Translations under genes and position numbers: made by a program
Assembly (NCBI GenBank): GCA_016081115.2
Contig: JABTTQ020002610.1
Span: forward strand, 2,232,030 to 2,296,029
Source of the DNA: Rehmannia glutinosa
Lineage: Eukaryota > Streptophyta > Magnoliopsida > Lamiales > Orobanchaceae
Direction: 5' to 3'
DNA length: 64,000 nucleotides
The notes under the pieces: model-generated
The model's database searches: none
Seen by the model: only the letters and a program-made list of their open reading frames with translations
What the model was told of the DNA's origin: nothing
Shown: piece by piece, positions 19,802 through 30,364 of the stretch
Layout of the letters: each line of letters opens with the position of its first letter
Position numbering within the stretch: the first letter of the stretch is position 1

Positions 19802-21130
19802 TATGGAGGATGTACGACGGAATACGGGGATGATCCGGATGAAGTTCCGTCGAGGCGCTGAAGTGGTGATTTGGGAGCGCGAACTCCACCTCGCTCACCT
19901 GGTGTTGGAGTTGATTGCCCTCCTCCCGAGGTGGCCGGAGTCGCCGATCCTATGATGGGTGGAGATGGTTTGGGGCCCGATTTCTTCAAAGATGTCTTCC
20001 TTCATCAAGGCCGCTATGGAAAGATCGTGAGCAGCGGATGAGAGAAACTATCATGCCTCTGGCTTGCGCGAGACCGGACAGTGCATGAGATGAGGCCTAC
20101 CGCTTGGTAGGGGAGGAGCGAGGAGGTAAAGAGCACCGGTGTTGGAGGAGGAGAGTGCATCTACGGCCTTTACTCAAGCGGCCAAGAATACGGATGTAGA
20201 CTGGAGCGAGAAGATGGATGATCTACATAGGTGAGAAAGCCAAAGAAGAATGTGCGGAAGTGGCTCGCCAATCGAGGAGGGTACTCCTTTCTCGAGAGGA
20301 GATTATGGTGATGAACTCCCCCTCGTATCGGTGCCGAGTTTTGAGTATGATGGAACCACCGACCCATGGGATCACATGTGCCACTTTGAGAATGTTGCGG
20401 TGCTCCACGGGTTCTCAAGCGGGGTGATGTGCCGAGTGTTTCCAACCACACGACTAAGTCAAGACATCAATGGTTTAGTCGATTGTTATGAAATTCGATC
20501 AGGAGATTTGACGAATTGATTCATGTATTTGCATTTACGGTATAGGAGTTACAAAAACCCCGCCGACCTTATTTAGCATCAAAGCGAGAGGGATAACGAG
20601 GGTGAGGAGTTACATTAAGAGGTTTACCGAGGCAAAGCCGAGGTGCCCTCGGCGACCCAAGATATATTGGCTAATGTTGTTGCCTAGTGGTCGAAGGATG
20701 AGATTTCTTTGAGTCCCTAGTGATAGAGCCAAGACGCACATTCGATGAGCTCCGAGAAGGGCTAAAAATACATCAACACGGAGGAGGCTAGGAAAATGAA
20801 GCGTGAAGGTGGGGATAAAACAAAGGAGAGGAAGGATGATAGGGAAGAAAGAGCTCCCGATGAAACTAGCCTAGCTCCCTAAGCGTGACTTTGATGGAAG
20901 GAAGGCCCAGGTATGAGAAATATACACCTCTCGGTGGCCCCAGTGGGAGGTTTTCATGGCAATTGAGCGCCATCTAGACCTTAGATGGCCGAAAACTTAT
21001 CTTTGAGATGCCCATGAAGGAAAAATGCAAAGATTTTTGCGGGTTCCACAATAAGTATGGGCACACTACGGATCGTGCACCCATTTGAAAGATGAGATAG
21101 AGAGATTGATCCAAAGCGGGTCACTTGAAA
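19802..21130 (+). pseudogene. Gypsy gag relic with zinc-knuckle
   Basis: Gag forms the particle shell and binds RNA. ATG at 19802 gives MEDVRRNTG. The capsid core is at 20330-20560 with VPSFEYDGTTDPWDHMCHFENVAV, HGFSSGVMCRVFPTT and a broken WFDCYEIRSI-type segment. This matches the Retrotrans_gag domain of Tat/Athila-like elements (YDGTxDPxDH...R(V/I)FPxxL). Near 21038 CGFHNKYGHTTDR is a variant zinc-knuckle (CxFHxxxGHxT), followed by SGHLKEFV. Frame changes at several points make it a pseudogene. Confidence 0.83.
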
Positions 21131-21389
21131 GAGTTTGTGTATATGGATAAGAGGAGGTCAAGGGTAATTACCGGAGGGGTAATAATAACTACCGGCGGAT
21201 GCGGGAGCCCTAGAAGAAAGCGTAGGATGAAAGGGATTGCCCCGCCACACGCGGAAGGGAGTGATTCGAGATGGTAATAGGAAGTCCGTCACGGTGGGGA
21301 TTTGCGATGGGCTAGGAAGAGCTATGTTGGAGTTGTTGTTGTTGAGCGTGCTCGGGAGCGGATGAGAGTGGAGCGGTGTCCAGTGGGAC

Positions 21390-21780
21390 CAAACATTGAT
21401 TTGGGCGTATGTTGCCAGGCATTGTGACTCGCATAGTGATGCCCTTGTTATCACAACAACCATAGAAAACTATGATGTCCAAAGAGTTTTTGTTGATACA
21501 TGTAGCTCAACTTACATAATATTCTATGAGTGTTATAGCACGGATGGATCTGCGGTGGAGTTGGAGATGGTGGATATGTCGCTAGTAGGTTTTGCTATAG
21601 GTTCGATCCAACCATTGGGGTTGGTTACTTTACCCATCTCCCAGGCAAAGAACCATACCCGAAGACTAGGATGGCGCGATTCTTAGTGGTGGATGCACCA
21701 TCATCATATAATGTGATGATTGGGAGATTTTCCTTAATCATTTTTAGTTGTTGTTTCGGTGTATCACTTGAAGGTCAAAT
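21390..21780 (+). pseudogene. Gypsy protease relic, active site DTC
   Basis: The retroviral-type aspartic protease cuts gag-pol. The sequence reads VITTTIENYDVQRVFVDTCSST and IIFYECY; the active triad should be DTG or DSG, so the glycine is replaced by cysteine here (21492-21500). Next come GSIQPLGLVTLPI and, in another frame, RFLVVDAPSSYNVMIGR, the usual end of this domain. The changed catalytic residue and the frameshift mean no activity. Confidence 0.78.
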
Positions 21781-21949
21781 CCCCGAGTGGATGATAAGGT
21801 TGGAGAAGTTGTGGGAGATCGGTACATGGCGAGGAAGTTGTATGTAGAAAGTCTTGAGATGGCGAGAGATGGGAGTAGCTCATGATGAAGGTAAGTGTAA
21901 GGAAAAGCTCATCAAATTAGATGAGGATCCGGTGGAGCACGTAATGCCA

Positions 21950-22215
21950 AAGTAAGAGTTGCGACCATTGAATTGGTCCCGGCGACCCTAGCAAAGTCGC
22001 CAAAATCGAAAGCTGTCTTAGGGAAGATTTGAAGGAGGAGGCGATTGAGTTTCTCGGGAAGAATGTGGATGTGTTTGCATGGTCGGCAAAGGAGTTGGCG
22101 GGGGCAAAGACCATATCCATTTATGAGGAAAGGGCCAGGACTCGGTGGAGGTCACGAAGAAACCGATCTTTCCCTAACTTATTGGAGGTCGACTACGTTC
22201 TTAGGAAATTTGTCT
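21950..22215 (+). pseudogene. Start of gypsy reverse transcriptase region
   Basis: The phrase LKEEAIEFLGKNVDVFAWSAKELAG (22023-22100) is the linker before the reverse transcriptase in Tat-like gypsy elements (compare 'NxDVFAWSxxDMxGI'). It is followed by TRWRSRRNRSFP, resembling the KQKRRxF block. The RT catalytic core does not follow. Confidence 0.75.
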
Positions 22216-23398
22216 CATTACGAGTACGTAATGTAAAATAAACCTTTGGGAGTAGAAGATTTTACTTGGAAAAGAGCAAAAAGAGATCGGGAGAGGGATC
22301 TATAGAAAAAAACTTGGTAATTATTAAGAATCCGGATATGATCCTAAAAGAGTTGAGGGTAAATTGATTAAGAGGAATGTTATACATGGCCGATACTTGG
22401 CAAAGAAAGAATGCATAGAAATCTAAGGCCACCATCTAACTAGCCTACAAAAAGTAAGTAAGGCCCCATTTGATAGGAGGTTGGTAAGGTTTATCTGTGT
22501 AGCTCGAGAGTGATAATTTAAAACTTGGAGGATTCTAGAATTCTACGAATGTTATACTGAGAGATTGCATCACAACGGTGAGTGGGAAAATCCATAATCC
22601 ACCTCGGGAGGAGCTTGAGAATGGGTTTCCTAACTTCTATGGGGGAGAGACTTCTCTCAAAGGAGGAGTCCGACTCAGTGGCTTTGAGGTCGGAAGGTCG
22701 GGATTGCTTTCCCCTTACATGGGAAAGATGCTTCAGGACCATCTAACTAGATCGGTCAGGACAAGGATCCGAGTGGGTAGATGATGAAGCCATTACTTTA
22801 TGAAAAATAAACAAAGAAAAAAATGAAGAAGGGAAAATACCTAGAGAAATAGGGGAACGGAAGGAGGATGAGATAGGAGGAGCACCACCGAGGAGCTGGT
22901 CGGAAATCGCCTAAAGCGCTGAAAATCACTTTTGAGAGGAGAGGAGATGTTTGAAAAAGTTGAAATGTTCTCCTCTATTTTTGTTCTCCTTTTATAATGA
23001 ATGATCCAATGGGAAGGTGATCGGGAGTGTTGATCTAAATCCATCCAACGATCTAAGTGTGACATCGGGAAGGTGAAAGGGCGTCTTGTCGGTTGAAGGG
23101 ACATCCTTGGTGTATTTTGGCGGGAAATGAATTAGGGTTTTGAAACCCTAGTTTAGACCGGTCTAGTCAAATTCGAAGATTTTGAAGCCCTAGTTTTAAG
23201 GCGAGGATGATAATTGATTGTGAAGGAATTAGTAAAATCTCGGGATAGGTGTGAGCTTGTAAGATTGATCTAGCTCGGGATTCATCAAACGGATGAGAAG
23301 TTCGAGAGATCGGTCGAAGCTATTGCAAGACAATTATGTCCGAGGTAGGCGAACTACTTTGGGACATAATTGCCTCGGACATAATTGGGGAGACTGAT
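22216..23398. other. Noncoding 3' part of gypsy element
   Basis: No retroviral domain is visible. The stretch contains GA-rich and later leader-like sequence, and it ends with attggggagac just before the 3' LTR, which may be the polypurine tract. A minus-strand CT-rich section near 22980-22840 is probably noncoding. Confidence 0.45.
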
Positions 23399-24155
23399 TG
23401 ATAGGGACTTATTTGGACCGACCTATCGGTATGGGCTTGGTGAAAGATCTCGAGCTCGTAATGAAAGCCCATCTTGGTAAAGCCCAACCGGAAAGCTTGT
23501 CCCGAGCTCTAGATATGGACCAATTATGTTGGCCAAAGGGACCGGGCCGACCTCTCGAGGGCTAGGCCGACCTAGAGAAAGAGGCTTTGACCCCAAAATA
23601 AGGTTCATGATGGGTGAGTTAATGGTTTGGCGAAGCCTTTGAGCTCGAGGTCCAATAGGCCGACATCAATGGGCTTGGCCCCAATCAAAGGACAAACTTA
23701 AGGCCTCACCGACCTAAGTGGGTTGGGCCCTAAATGGGCAAACTTAAGGGCTAAGTGGGTTTGGCCCTAAATAGGCAAACTTAAGGGCCTACCGATCTAA
23801 GTGGGTTGGGCCATTAAATGGATGAACTTAAGGGCCTCCCGATTTATTGGAGTGCGGGAGGTGTTCGCCCAACATGAGTTATTAACCTAGGCCTCGTATA
23901 TTAATTAGGGTTTTAGCAATGCTTGATACGTACGCAATCCTAATTGCCAAACCTATAAAAAGGGCACAAAAAAGTACTCCTCTAGTTAGAATTCCAATAC
24001 ACGCACTTTAGATATCTTTGTTCCATTTTTATATTCTCTCTCTAAGAGCGATCGACTTGAGCGTCGGAGTGGGTACGCTGAAAATCCTTCCGGCCCCCCT
24101 TCCAACGATAGTTTTGCGGAGTCTCGGTCAATCGCGGGCATTCCTAGACCGACCA
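23399..24155 (+). repeat. 3' LTR of gypsy element
   Basis: It starts TGATAGGGACTTATTTGGAC like the 5' LTR and ends CCGACCA. It contains the same tandem 46-base units (about 23695-23870), TATA-like cctataaaaa near 23952, and CGACTTGAGCGTCGGAGTGG near 24053. Confidence 0.88.
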
Positions 24156-24599
24156 AAGAAACACGGTAGAATTTGAGTCTAATTGGAGGTGATTCAATTA
24201 TGTTCAATAGTCGAAACTCATGCGCTTTGTTTTCTAAAGTGAGATCAAGATCCATTTATATAGAAGTAAATTGATGCAAATCGAGTATGTGGAATGAGGA
24301 TTTCTTCACATTGCTTCTTCTTACTATTTCGAGACAGGGGGTAGTTTTAGAATAATTTCTAGTGATAATTATAAAAATACCCTATTTGTTTGATTCGATG
24401 TTAAAATTAAGGGGTAGGCTGCAATATTTTTATAAATATGAAGGGGATTTTGAAATGTTTTTTGCTTATGAAGGGTTTTAATGTTAGACAAAATAAAACC
24501 TTGGGGTATCTTTTGTAATTTTGAAAGCTAGCTGGGTTTTTTTTTTTGTAAGGTCAAACCTCAAGGGTATTTTTGTAATTAACCTAATTCCTATATTGT
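24156..24599. other. Noncoding spacer
   Basis: AT-rich sequence with short phrases of the 'aaaccttggggtatcttttgtaatttt' kind (24500-24590). These run in the opposite direction to the related phrases at 18125-18205. Confidence 0.4.
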
Positions 24600-25163
24600 G
24601 GCAAAGGCCTCCACATCACTTGGTTATATGTTGTGGTTGCTGCTTTTTGTGATGATAGTCTTATTACAGGGTTGCTAAACCTTCATCAAGGGCTACAAGC
24701 TTTATCTTCCAATGGATTTTCGACAGCCATGGTTGAGACTGATTCAATTATCATCTTCCAAATATTTTATCAACATAGGGCTGGACACTGGAAATTGCAA
24801 CATTGTCACTAAAATCAGAAACATGGTTACGCGCTGCTATGGATCTTCAATTTACACATACTCTTCGAGAAGGAAATCAAGTGGCTGATGTTGTGGCTCA
24901 TCTTGGCTGTCGATTAAGAACTTACAATCTCTTTCAGGCCGCCTGATATTCCTACGAACATTTTTGGGCTAGCGCAGATTCCCTCTTTACGTAGAAGACA
25001 TGTCAAAAGTTAAAATAGTATTGATTATATTCATAAATGTATAGCTTTAATTGTTTTTTGTTGTACATAATCTCTTTGTAAACATTCATTTCTAATACAT
25101 AGGTTGGGATGTGACATTAATCCCTCTCCCTAAAAGAGTGTTTCATTCAAAAAAAAAAAAAAA
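24600..25163 (+). mobile_element. 5'-truncated L1 LINE 3' end with poly(A)
   Basis: The coding remnant is the C-terminal RNase H-like domain of plant L1 ORF2: LLNLHQGLQALSSNGFSTAMVETDS, then RAGHWKL, then (one frame change) FTHTLREGNQVADVVAHLGC, ending at a stop near 24946. In this domain the ETDS aspartate and the H-REGN-ADxxA block are characteristic. About 200 bases of 3' UTR and a run of 16 A residues (25148-25163) follow. This is the typical outcome of incomplete LINE reverse transcription. Confidence 0.85.
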
Positions 25164-25484
25164 AGATAATCAAATTGTCCTACATTCCAAAATAAGTACA
25201 TAGATTATGAGTAATTGCATTGCTATGTAAATACATGTGTAATTGGCAAACAGACCCAACTTAGAAAAGACATTGTTTATACTCCCAACTTTTTTGGACA
25301 TTTTTACGTTCCCGCATTTGTTTTGGATATTTTTACGTTTTCCTTTTCCTCTTTTTATTCTATTAGTGTTTTCTATGTTTTTCTGTTTTGTATTTGTTTT
25401 TGTGTTGTTTATATTATATTTTGGTTGTTTCTATGTTATTTTCGTATAGTTTCGATATTTCAATGTAGCTTTTACACATTTTTT
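25164..25484. other. T-rich noncoding stretch
   Basis: It is dominated by T with 'tttttac gttt' phrases. Open frames here translate to Phe-rich sequence and are composition artefacts. Confidence 0.5.
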
Positions 25485-25721
25485 TAGATAAAAATTCACT
25501 TTTAGTCCCATTAGATTTATCCCTTGATGATTTTAGTCTCATGGCTTGAAAATAGTCTCATAACATTATTCTTGTCACACAAATGGTCCGCCGTTAGTAA
25601 ATTAATGGTTAAACTGTCAAATTGAAAGTCAATCATGCGATTTGGGACTAAAAATGAGAACAGTGAGACTAAAATCATCAGTGCTCGATCTGATTGGACC
25701 AAAAGTGATTTTTTCTCTAAA
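25485..25721. mobile_element. MITE with about 30-bp terminal inverted repeats
   Basis: The left end ATAAAAATTCACTTTTAGTC and the complement of the right end, GAAAAAATCACTTTTGGTCC, match in inverted orientation over about 30 bases. The internal 180 bases are noncoding. The superfamily cannot be fixed because no target duplication is clear. Confidence 0.62.
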
Positions 25722-25791
25722 AACATAATATAACTAATATCTATTTTAAAAAATATATTATCATTAAATTTACGATTTTATTTATTATAAT

Positions 25792-26101
25792 AAAAAATTG
25801 ACAAGTAATTAAATGATAAAATTTATAATTCAACTTATATAAAATAAATTTTCTGGAAAATAATTTTTAAAAAAATATGTTAATTATATATATTTTTTTG
25901 GTGAATGTGTAATAAAAAAAAGAAGATGAAATACATGTATCCTTTATTTTTGTTAGAAAATTAACAAAGTAAATTAGATGATAAAATTTATAACTCAAGT
26001 TATAAAACTTCATTTTCTGAAAAATAGCTTTTAAAAGTAGATGTTAATTAATTATTTTTTTGTAAATGTGTAATACAAAAAAAAAGATCAAATACATGCA
26101 T
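25792..26101 (+). repeat. Two adjacent diverged copies of a ~148-bp AT-rich unit
   Basis: The segment at 25792-25940 is repeated at 25955-26101 with the same order of phrases: GATAAAATTTATAA, TTCATTTTCTG/AATTTTCTG, GTGTAATA and AAATACATG. A shorter echo follows: GTGTATATATGTAAAGTTTG occurs at about 26119 and again at 26203. Confidence 0.65.
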
Positions 26102-26790
26102 ATATAACTCAATGCATGTATGTGTATATATGTAAAGTTTGATTTTTTTGGGTCCATATGTTCTTACCCCAGGATCTTGGTTTTATATAACCTAGTACAT
26201 GCATGTGTATATATGTAAAGTTTGATTTTTTTCCTTATTTGAGGAAATGTAAAGTTTGATTTAAAAACATAAAAAAATAAAAATATAATATTTGCAAATA
26301 AAAAAATAAAAAAATGTGAGCTAGGTTAACATTACTAAAATATTTTTAATAGTATTTATAATTTAACTATACTAAAATATTTTTATTAGTATTTTCTGAA
26401 AATTTTAAAAATAATTCCTATATTTAAACATTATGAAATTATTTTATATCGTAATTTTTTTATTTATTGATAGTTGAACTACATATATTTTTCAATACGT
26501 AAATGTGATTTTTGTAATTATTTGTATTTTTAAAATCAAGAAATGATTTAAACTAAAAAAATATATAGGAAAACTATTTATTTTTCTAAATATTTTAAGT
26601 AAGAGGATTTGTGTTTAGTGAAATAAAACACACTTGAAAAATATATTTTTAGAAAAATATTTGAAGAACAAAGATTGTTTTTAGTTTTCAAGTGGAACAT
26701 TCACAATATTAATTTAAATAAATAACTCAAAATATAAAATTTAATATAATTTTTATCATCAATAATATTAAATTTAACCAAAAAAAGATA
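26102..26790. other. Very AT-rich noncoding stretch
   Basis: Mostly A and T with no coding signal and no recognised element. Confidence 0.5.
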
Positions 26791-27000
26791 ATGAGACCAT
26801 TTTTGGTTAAAAATTTAATTTCGGTGTCCTATGAGACCATTTTTGTTGTTAAAAAATAAACTTTGGTGTTTAATGAGACCATTTTTATCGTTAAAATTTT
26901 AACTTTGGTGTCTTATGAGACCATTTTTGTCGTTAAAATTTTAATTTTAGTGTCCTATGGGATCATTTTTGTCATCATAATGGTTTTAGTTAATTGTTTA
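26791..27000 (+). repeat. 42-bp minisatellite, four to five copies
   Basis: The unit starts ATGAGACCATTTTTGTCGTT and ends with GGTGTCCT. It occurs at 26791 (40 bases), 26831, 26873 and 26915 (42 bases each) and in a degraded form from 26957. Because 42 is a multiple of three, the frame stays open and gives a repeated 14-residue peptide, which is an artefact. Confidence 0.8.
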
Positions 27001-27129
27001 ACGGAGCAACACCATATTTCAGTTTCCGAGTCCTATGGGACTATTTTTGGTGAAAAATATTAATTTGGGACTAAAAGTAAGTCTAATGGGACTATAATTA
27101 ACAGGGGGTAAGTCTAATGGGACCAAAAT

Positions 27130-27388
27130 TAATTTTTCTCTTTATTTTTATGCATTTTTTGTTCATGTATTTTTCCTATATTGTTCATGTTGTTTCTAAA
27201 TTATTTCTATATTATTTTTAATGTTGTTCGATGTTTATTTGTTTGTTGTTTGCGGGGGTGTATTGATGTTTTAATCTAGCTTTTACCTATTTTTAAGCTA
27301 TTTTTGTTCTGTGTTATTTGCTATATTGTTTTTCATTATTTTTGGATTGTTTCTATATAGTTTTTAATATTGTTATGTTGTTTCTTGA
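27130..27388. other. Low-complexity T/G-rich stretch
   Basis: Degenerate 'ttgtttcta / tattgttttt' phrases repeat. The SINE below inserted into this stretch. A similar stretch lies at 28380-28800. Confidence 0.5.
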
Positions 27389-27406
27389 TTATTTACATAT
27401 TGTTTT

Positions 27407-27545
27407 TAATAAGTTGGGAGAAGCGGTTGGAGGGGGATAGAAATTTCAAAGAAACGAGAATGATACATGATTCGAACCCTAGTCAGCAACAAATTTTTAC
27501 AAAGAGTGAGCGATATACCACTTGAGCTACAAGCTCATGGTTTGG
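27407..27545 (-). mobile_element. tRNA-derived SINE with perfect 18-bp target duplication
   Basis: SINEs are short RNA polymerase III elements moved by LINE proteins. On the minus strand the head contains an A box TAGCTCAAGTGGTA (plus 27529-27516) and a B box AGGGTTCGAATC (27480-27469), with tRNA-like spacing. The flanking sequence TTATTTACATATTGTTTT is identical on both sides (27389-27406 and 27546-27563), an 18-base target duplication of the size LINE-mediated insertion makes. A related copy is found at about 60700-60825. The tail is short and pyrimidine-rich on the minus strand. Confidence 0.87.
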
Positions 27546-27999
27546 TTATTTACATATTGTTTTCGGCGTATTTCAATGCATTGAATCAAAATTCGAATTG
27601 ATTTTTATATCCATGTGTTGTTTTTATATTATTTTTATTGTGTTTTTGTTTTTGATATAGGTTGTTTATATGTATATTTCTTGATTGTTTATAAGATTTC
27701 GTGTATAAAATTGATTATAAAATAGTATAAAAAATTGTATTTCAGTGAAATTTTATTAGCTGAAATATGTATGAAACATATTCGAAAGTCGAAACAACCT
27801 TGAAACATCCAAAAAATGGCATAAGCATAGAAAAGTTCGAAAAAAATATGCGGGAGCATAAAGGTGTCTTTTTTTTCCATGAACCCTAAATGTCGGGATG
27901 ACACTTTGCTCCCAAGAGGCTTCTCTCTCAATTGGATGGAACAACTTGGCTACCCTTCCTTTAGGTTCATTTAGACTAGACATATTATCTAGTCCCGAC

Positions 28000-28215
28000 T
28001 TGTATCTATTACACTAGTTTTGATTTTAGTGATTTTTTTATCCAGCCCACACTCTGTGGTGCAGATTGTATCCCTCGCCCGTGTTTTGTTGTACTTATCC
28101 GGGTGTCTAAGAAGCTCAAACGATGTATCTTTGTTTTCTTGATATATTTCACGGAGTAGGCCATCTCGCCTTAATCACCCATCCTACGGGATGACATTCT
28201 TTTAAAAAAGAAAAT
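28000..28215 (+). mobile_element. Possible L1 LINE 3' UTR remnant
   Basis: This stretch ends 'catcctacgggatgacattcttttaaaaaag', similar in style to the L1 3' end at 25100-25163. A short run reading CIPRPCFVVLIRVSKKLKRC occurs but is not a known domain. The assignment rests on the tail alone. Confidence 0.3.
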
Positions 28216-28239
28216 TATGCATTTTGTGCATTTAGGAAC

Positions 28240-29050
28240 TCAAAAATCTGGGGAAATTACACAGGATACGCTATTTTTTTTGTACCATTACCACACAATA
28301 CGCTCCTATTACTCTTGTGCCTATTTTTTTTACTTTTGTACCTAAATAATTTTTTTACGCTCCTTGCTATTTTTTGATTATTTTTATTTTTTTTTTTTTT
28401 TTTTTGTTCTTGCATTGTTTTATATGTTATATAAGTTGTTTCGAGGTTGTTTAAAATTATTTCTTTATTGTCTCTATATTGTTTCTTTGTTGTTTTGATG
28501 TTTCAAAATAATTTTAACCTATTTTTATTGTTTTTATTCATATATTATTTTGTACATTGTTTCTATTGTTTCGGTGTTGTTTTATAATATTTTTAATGTT
28601 GTTTTAATAATTTTTTTGTTGTTTTCATGTAGTATTCAATGTGTAAATATATTTTTACCTATTTTAAGCTCTTTTTATTAATGTTGTGTTTTAAATATTT
28701 TTACGTTGTTTTAAGGTTGTTTCCGTACTTTTTAATGTTGTTCTGATATTTTTTTGTTGTTTCAATGAAGTTTTCGATGTTTAAATACAATTTTTTACCT
28801 ATTTTTATTAAAAGAAACATGTTAGAAACAATGTTGAAACACGAAACATGTTTGAAACAATGTTGAAACACGAAACATGTTTGAAACAATGTTGAAACAA
28901 AGCATAAAATTTTCCGGAATTTTTCTTTGGAGTGATTTGTTGTGTAAAAAAGGGGAGCGTAAATTTAGGTAAAATTGTATTGGGAAGCGTAAAAAAGGCT
29001 AGTATTGACTTAAAAAAGGTGGGTATTTTGTCATAAGCCCAAAATCCTAT
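28240..29050. other. Low-complexity stretch with GTTT-rich phrases
   Basis: No gene is seen. It contains long T runs (28391-28405), degenerate TTGTTTC phrases and the 29-bp minisatellite listed next. The outer parts (acacaggatacgc at 28260 and gggaagcgtaaaaaaggc near 28981) look like edges of a repeat, but they are not clear inverted repeats. Confidence 0.4.
28814..28898 (+). repeat. 29-bp minisatellite, three copies
   Basis: The unit GAAACATGTTTGAAACAATG plus TTGAAACAC starts at 28814, 28843 and 28872. The last copy is cut by two bases. Copies differ by a single A/T position. Confidence 0.88.
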
Positions 29051-29212
29051 GAATTAATACCTTAAACAGGCTTGGGTCGGATTCTCGCCTTAATGGGCTT
29101 TTCAAGCTCACAAGAATAAAATAGTAAAATAATAATTAGTAGATTGTTGTGGTGGCTTGAGCATAAACACTGCTACATATTAATCAACACTCCTCTCCTT
29201 GGAGTCTTAAGT

Positions 29213-29422
29213 GCATGTTTGTGATAACTTTTCAATAGATTTTTGGATCTAAAAATTTATTTTCTATGATAGTAATTGTTTGGTGGTTAATTCAGAATGC
29301 ATTTTTGTATGACCCACTTCAAAGTCAATTTTATAGAAGCTAGAATTTGACACTTTTGAAAAGTCACTTATTAAGAAGTTCATTTTTTAAATGGACTTTT
29401 ACAAAAGTGCTCCCAAACATGC
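29213..29422. mobile_element. MITE of about 210 bp
   Basis: The left end GCATGTTTGTGATAACTTTT and the complement of the right end, GCATGTTTGGGAGCACTTTT, form a terminal inverted repeat of about 20 bases with four mismatches. The interior is noncoding. The superfamily is not certain. Confidence 0.6.
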
Positions 29423-29611
29423 ATATAGTATTGTTTCCCATTATCATTTTTATTCTCAATTTTATTCTCCCAAAATAAAACAATATATATACTCATTTTT
29501 AATACGGTTTGCTCTCGACACACACATTCTCTAAAACAAAAAAATAAAACCAAAGATAGCTGATATCTTAATCAATCTATAGCCAAGTGTACTATATATT
29601 AGAACTAGCAA

Positions 29612-29880
29612 TAGGGGTTTGGCTGGCTAGTCACCTGAGCCGTTGGGCTTTTGCCAAATTTTGGGTCGGGTCGGGCCGGCCCAATTTTGCCGAAGCCGCG
29701 AAAATATTGGTGATCAAACCCATGCATAAAATCTATGTACAAATCTTCTAGCGGGCCCGTCGGGCCATTTGGGTCGGGCCAAAATAGGCCCGACTTTTTT
29801 CGGCCGAACTTTGAAATTTTTGCATTGACCCAAACCTCGGTGTTTGGCCGCTGGCCGGGTCAGTGGTTTTGCCACCTCTA
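29612..29880. mobile_element. GC-rich hAT-type short element (tentative)
   Basis: The right end reads TTTTGCCACCTCTA, the complement of TAGAGGTGGCAAAA, a frequent hAT-type terminus in plants. The left end TAGGGGTTTGG is only partly similar. The interior has repeated GGGTCGGGCC phrases typical of this repeat class. No 8-bp duplication matches. Confidence 0.4.
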
Positions 29881-29896
29881 CTATATATCTTCCGAA

Positions 29897-30360
29897 TAAT
29901 TTGACAAGAAATAACTATAAAACAAATTCAGTTTACCGACAAAATTTACCGATATAATTTATTAACATAAATAGTTGTCACTAAATTTTACAATTACCAA
30001 TAAAACACCGGCAAAATAAAATTTATTATTTTCTCTCAAACTATACTGAACAAATACCAATAAATCACCAACAATTTTAAATTTACAAACATAAATATTG
30101 TAGGTATTTACCAACAGTTTCAGATTTTGTTGGTAATATTTACCTACAATGATTTTACCTACACTTTATAGTTATCTTAATATATCAAGAAAATACCATT
30201 TTACTGACAGAATTAACCGACATAAATGATTTTATTATTAAATTTTATAATTATCTACATATTGAAAAATATTAATTTTCTCCAAACTATAACAGCAAAT
30301 TACCAACAAATCACCTCCAGTTTTTAAATTTAGCGATATTGTAGTTATTTACCAAAATGT
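29897..30360. repeat. CACTA-related repeat, left part
   Basis: The sequence starts TGACAAGAAATAACT (a worn CACTACAAGAAAA end) followed by CAGTTTACCGAC. It contains repeated phrases such as ACCAACAGTTT, GTAATATTTACCTACAATG and TTTTACCTACACTTTATAGT. The same phrases recur at 30860-30991, 38928-39215 and 56873-57140. Confidence 0.55.
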
Positions 30361-30364
30361 ATAG

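Larger units (their letters stand above)
18970..24155 (+). mobile_element. Tat-like Ty3/gypsy element with reduced pol
   Basis: Direct LTRs (18970-19748 and 23399-24155) begin TGATAGGGAC and end GACCA. The sequence after the 5' LTR, TTGGTGTCGTCTATGGGAA, is a mutated form of the primer site TGGCGCCGTCTG(T/G)GG(A/G)AA, also seen in the large gypsy element of this window. Inside are a gag, a zinc-knuckle, a protease with a changed active site, and only the first part of the reverse transcriptase region. RT core, RNase H and integrase are absent, so the internal part is only 3.65 kb. It looks like a deletion derivative that would have depended on other copies. No target duplication was found, perhaps because of erosion. 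Confidence 0.87.

Noticed and set aside
25215..25487. A 90-codon Phe-rich membrane-like protein
   Set aside because: T-rich low-complexity DNA translates to such sequences by chance, and no start context or homology is visible.
26863..27063. Protein with 14-residue repeats
   Set aside because: The frame is open only because the 42-bp minisatellite period is divisible by three.
27407..27545. A functional tRNA gene
   Set aside because: A and B boxes are present, but there is no acceptor-stem pairing or terminator in place, and an 18-bp target duplication flanks it, so it is a SINE.
28814..28898. CRISPR-like 29-bp repeats
   Set aside because: The units abut without spacers. It is a minisatellite in plant DNA.
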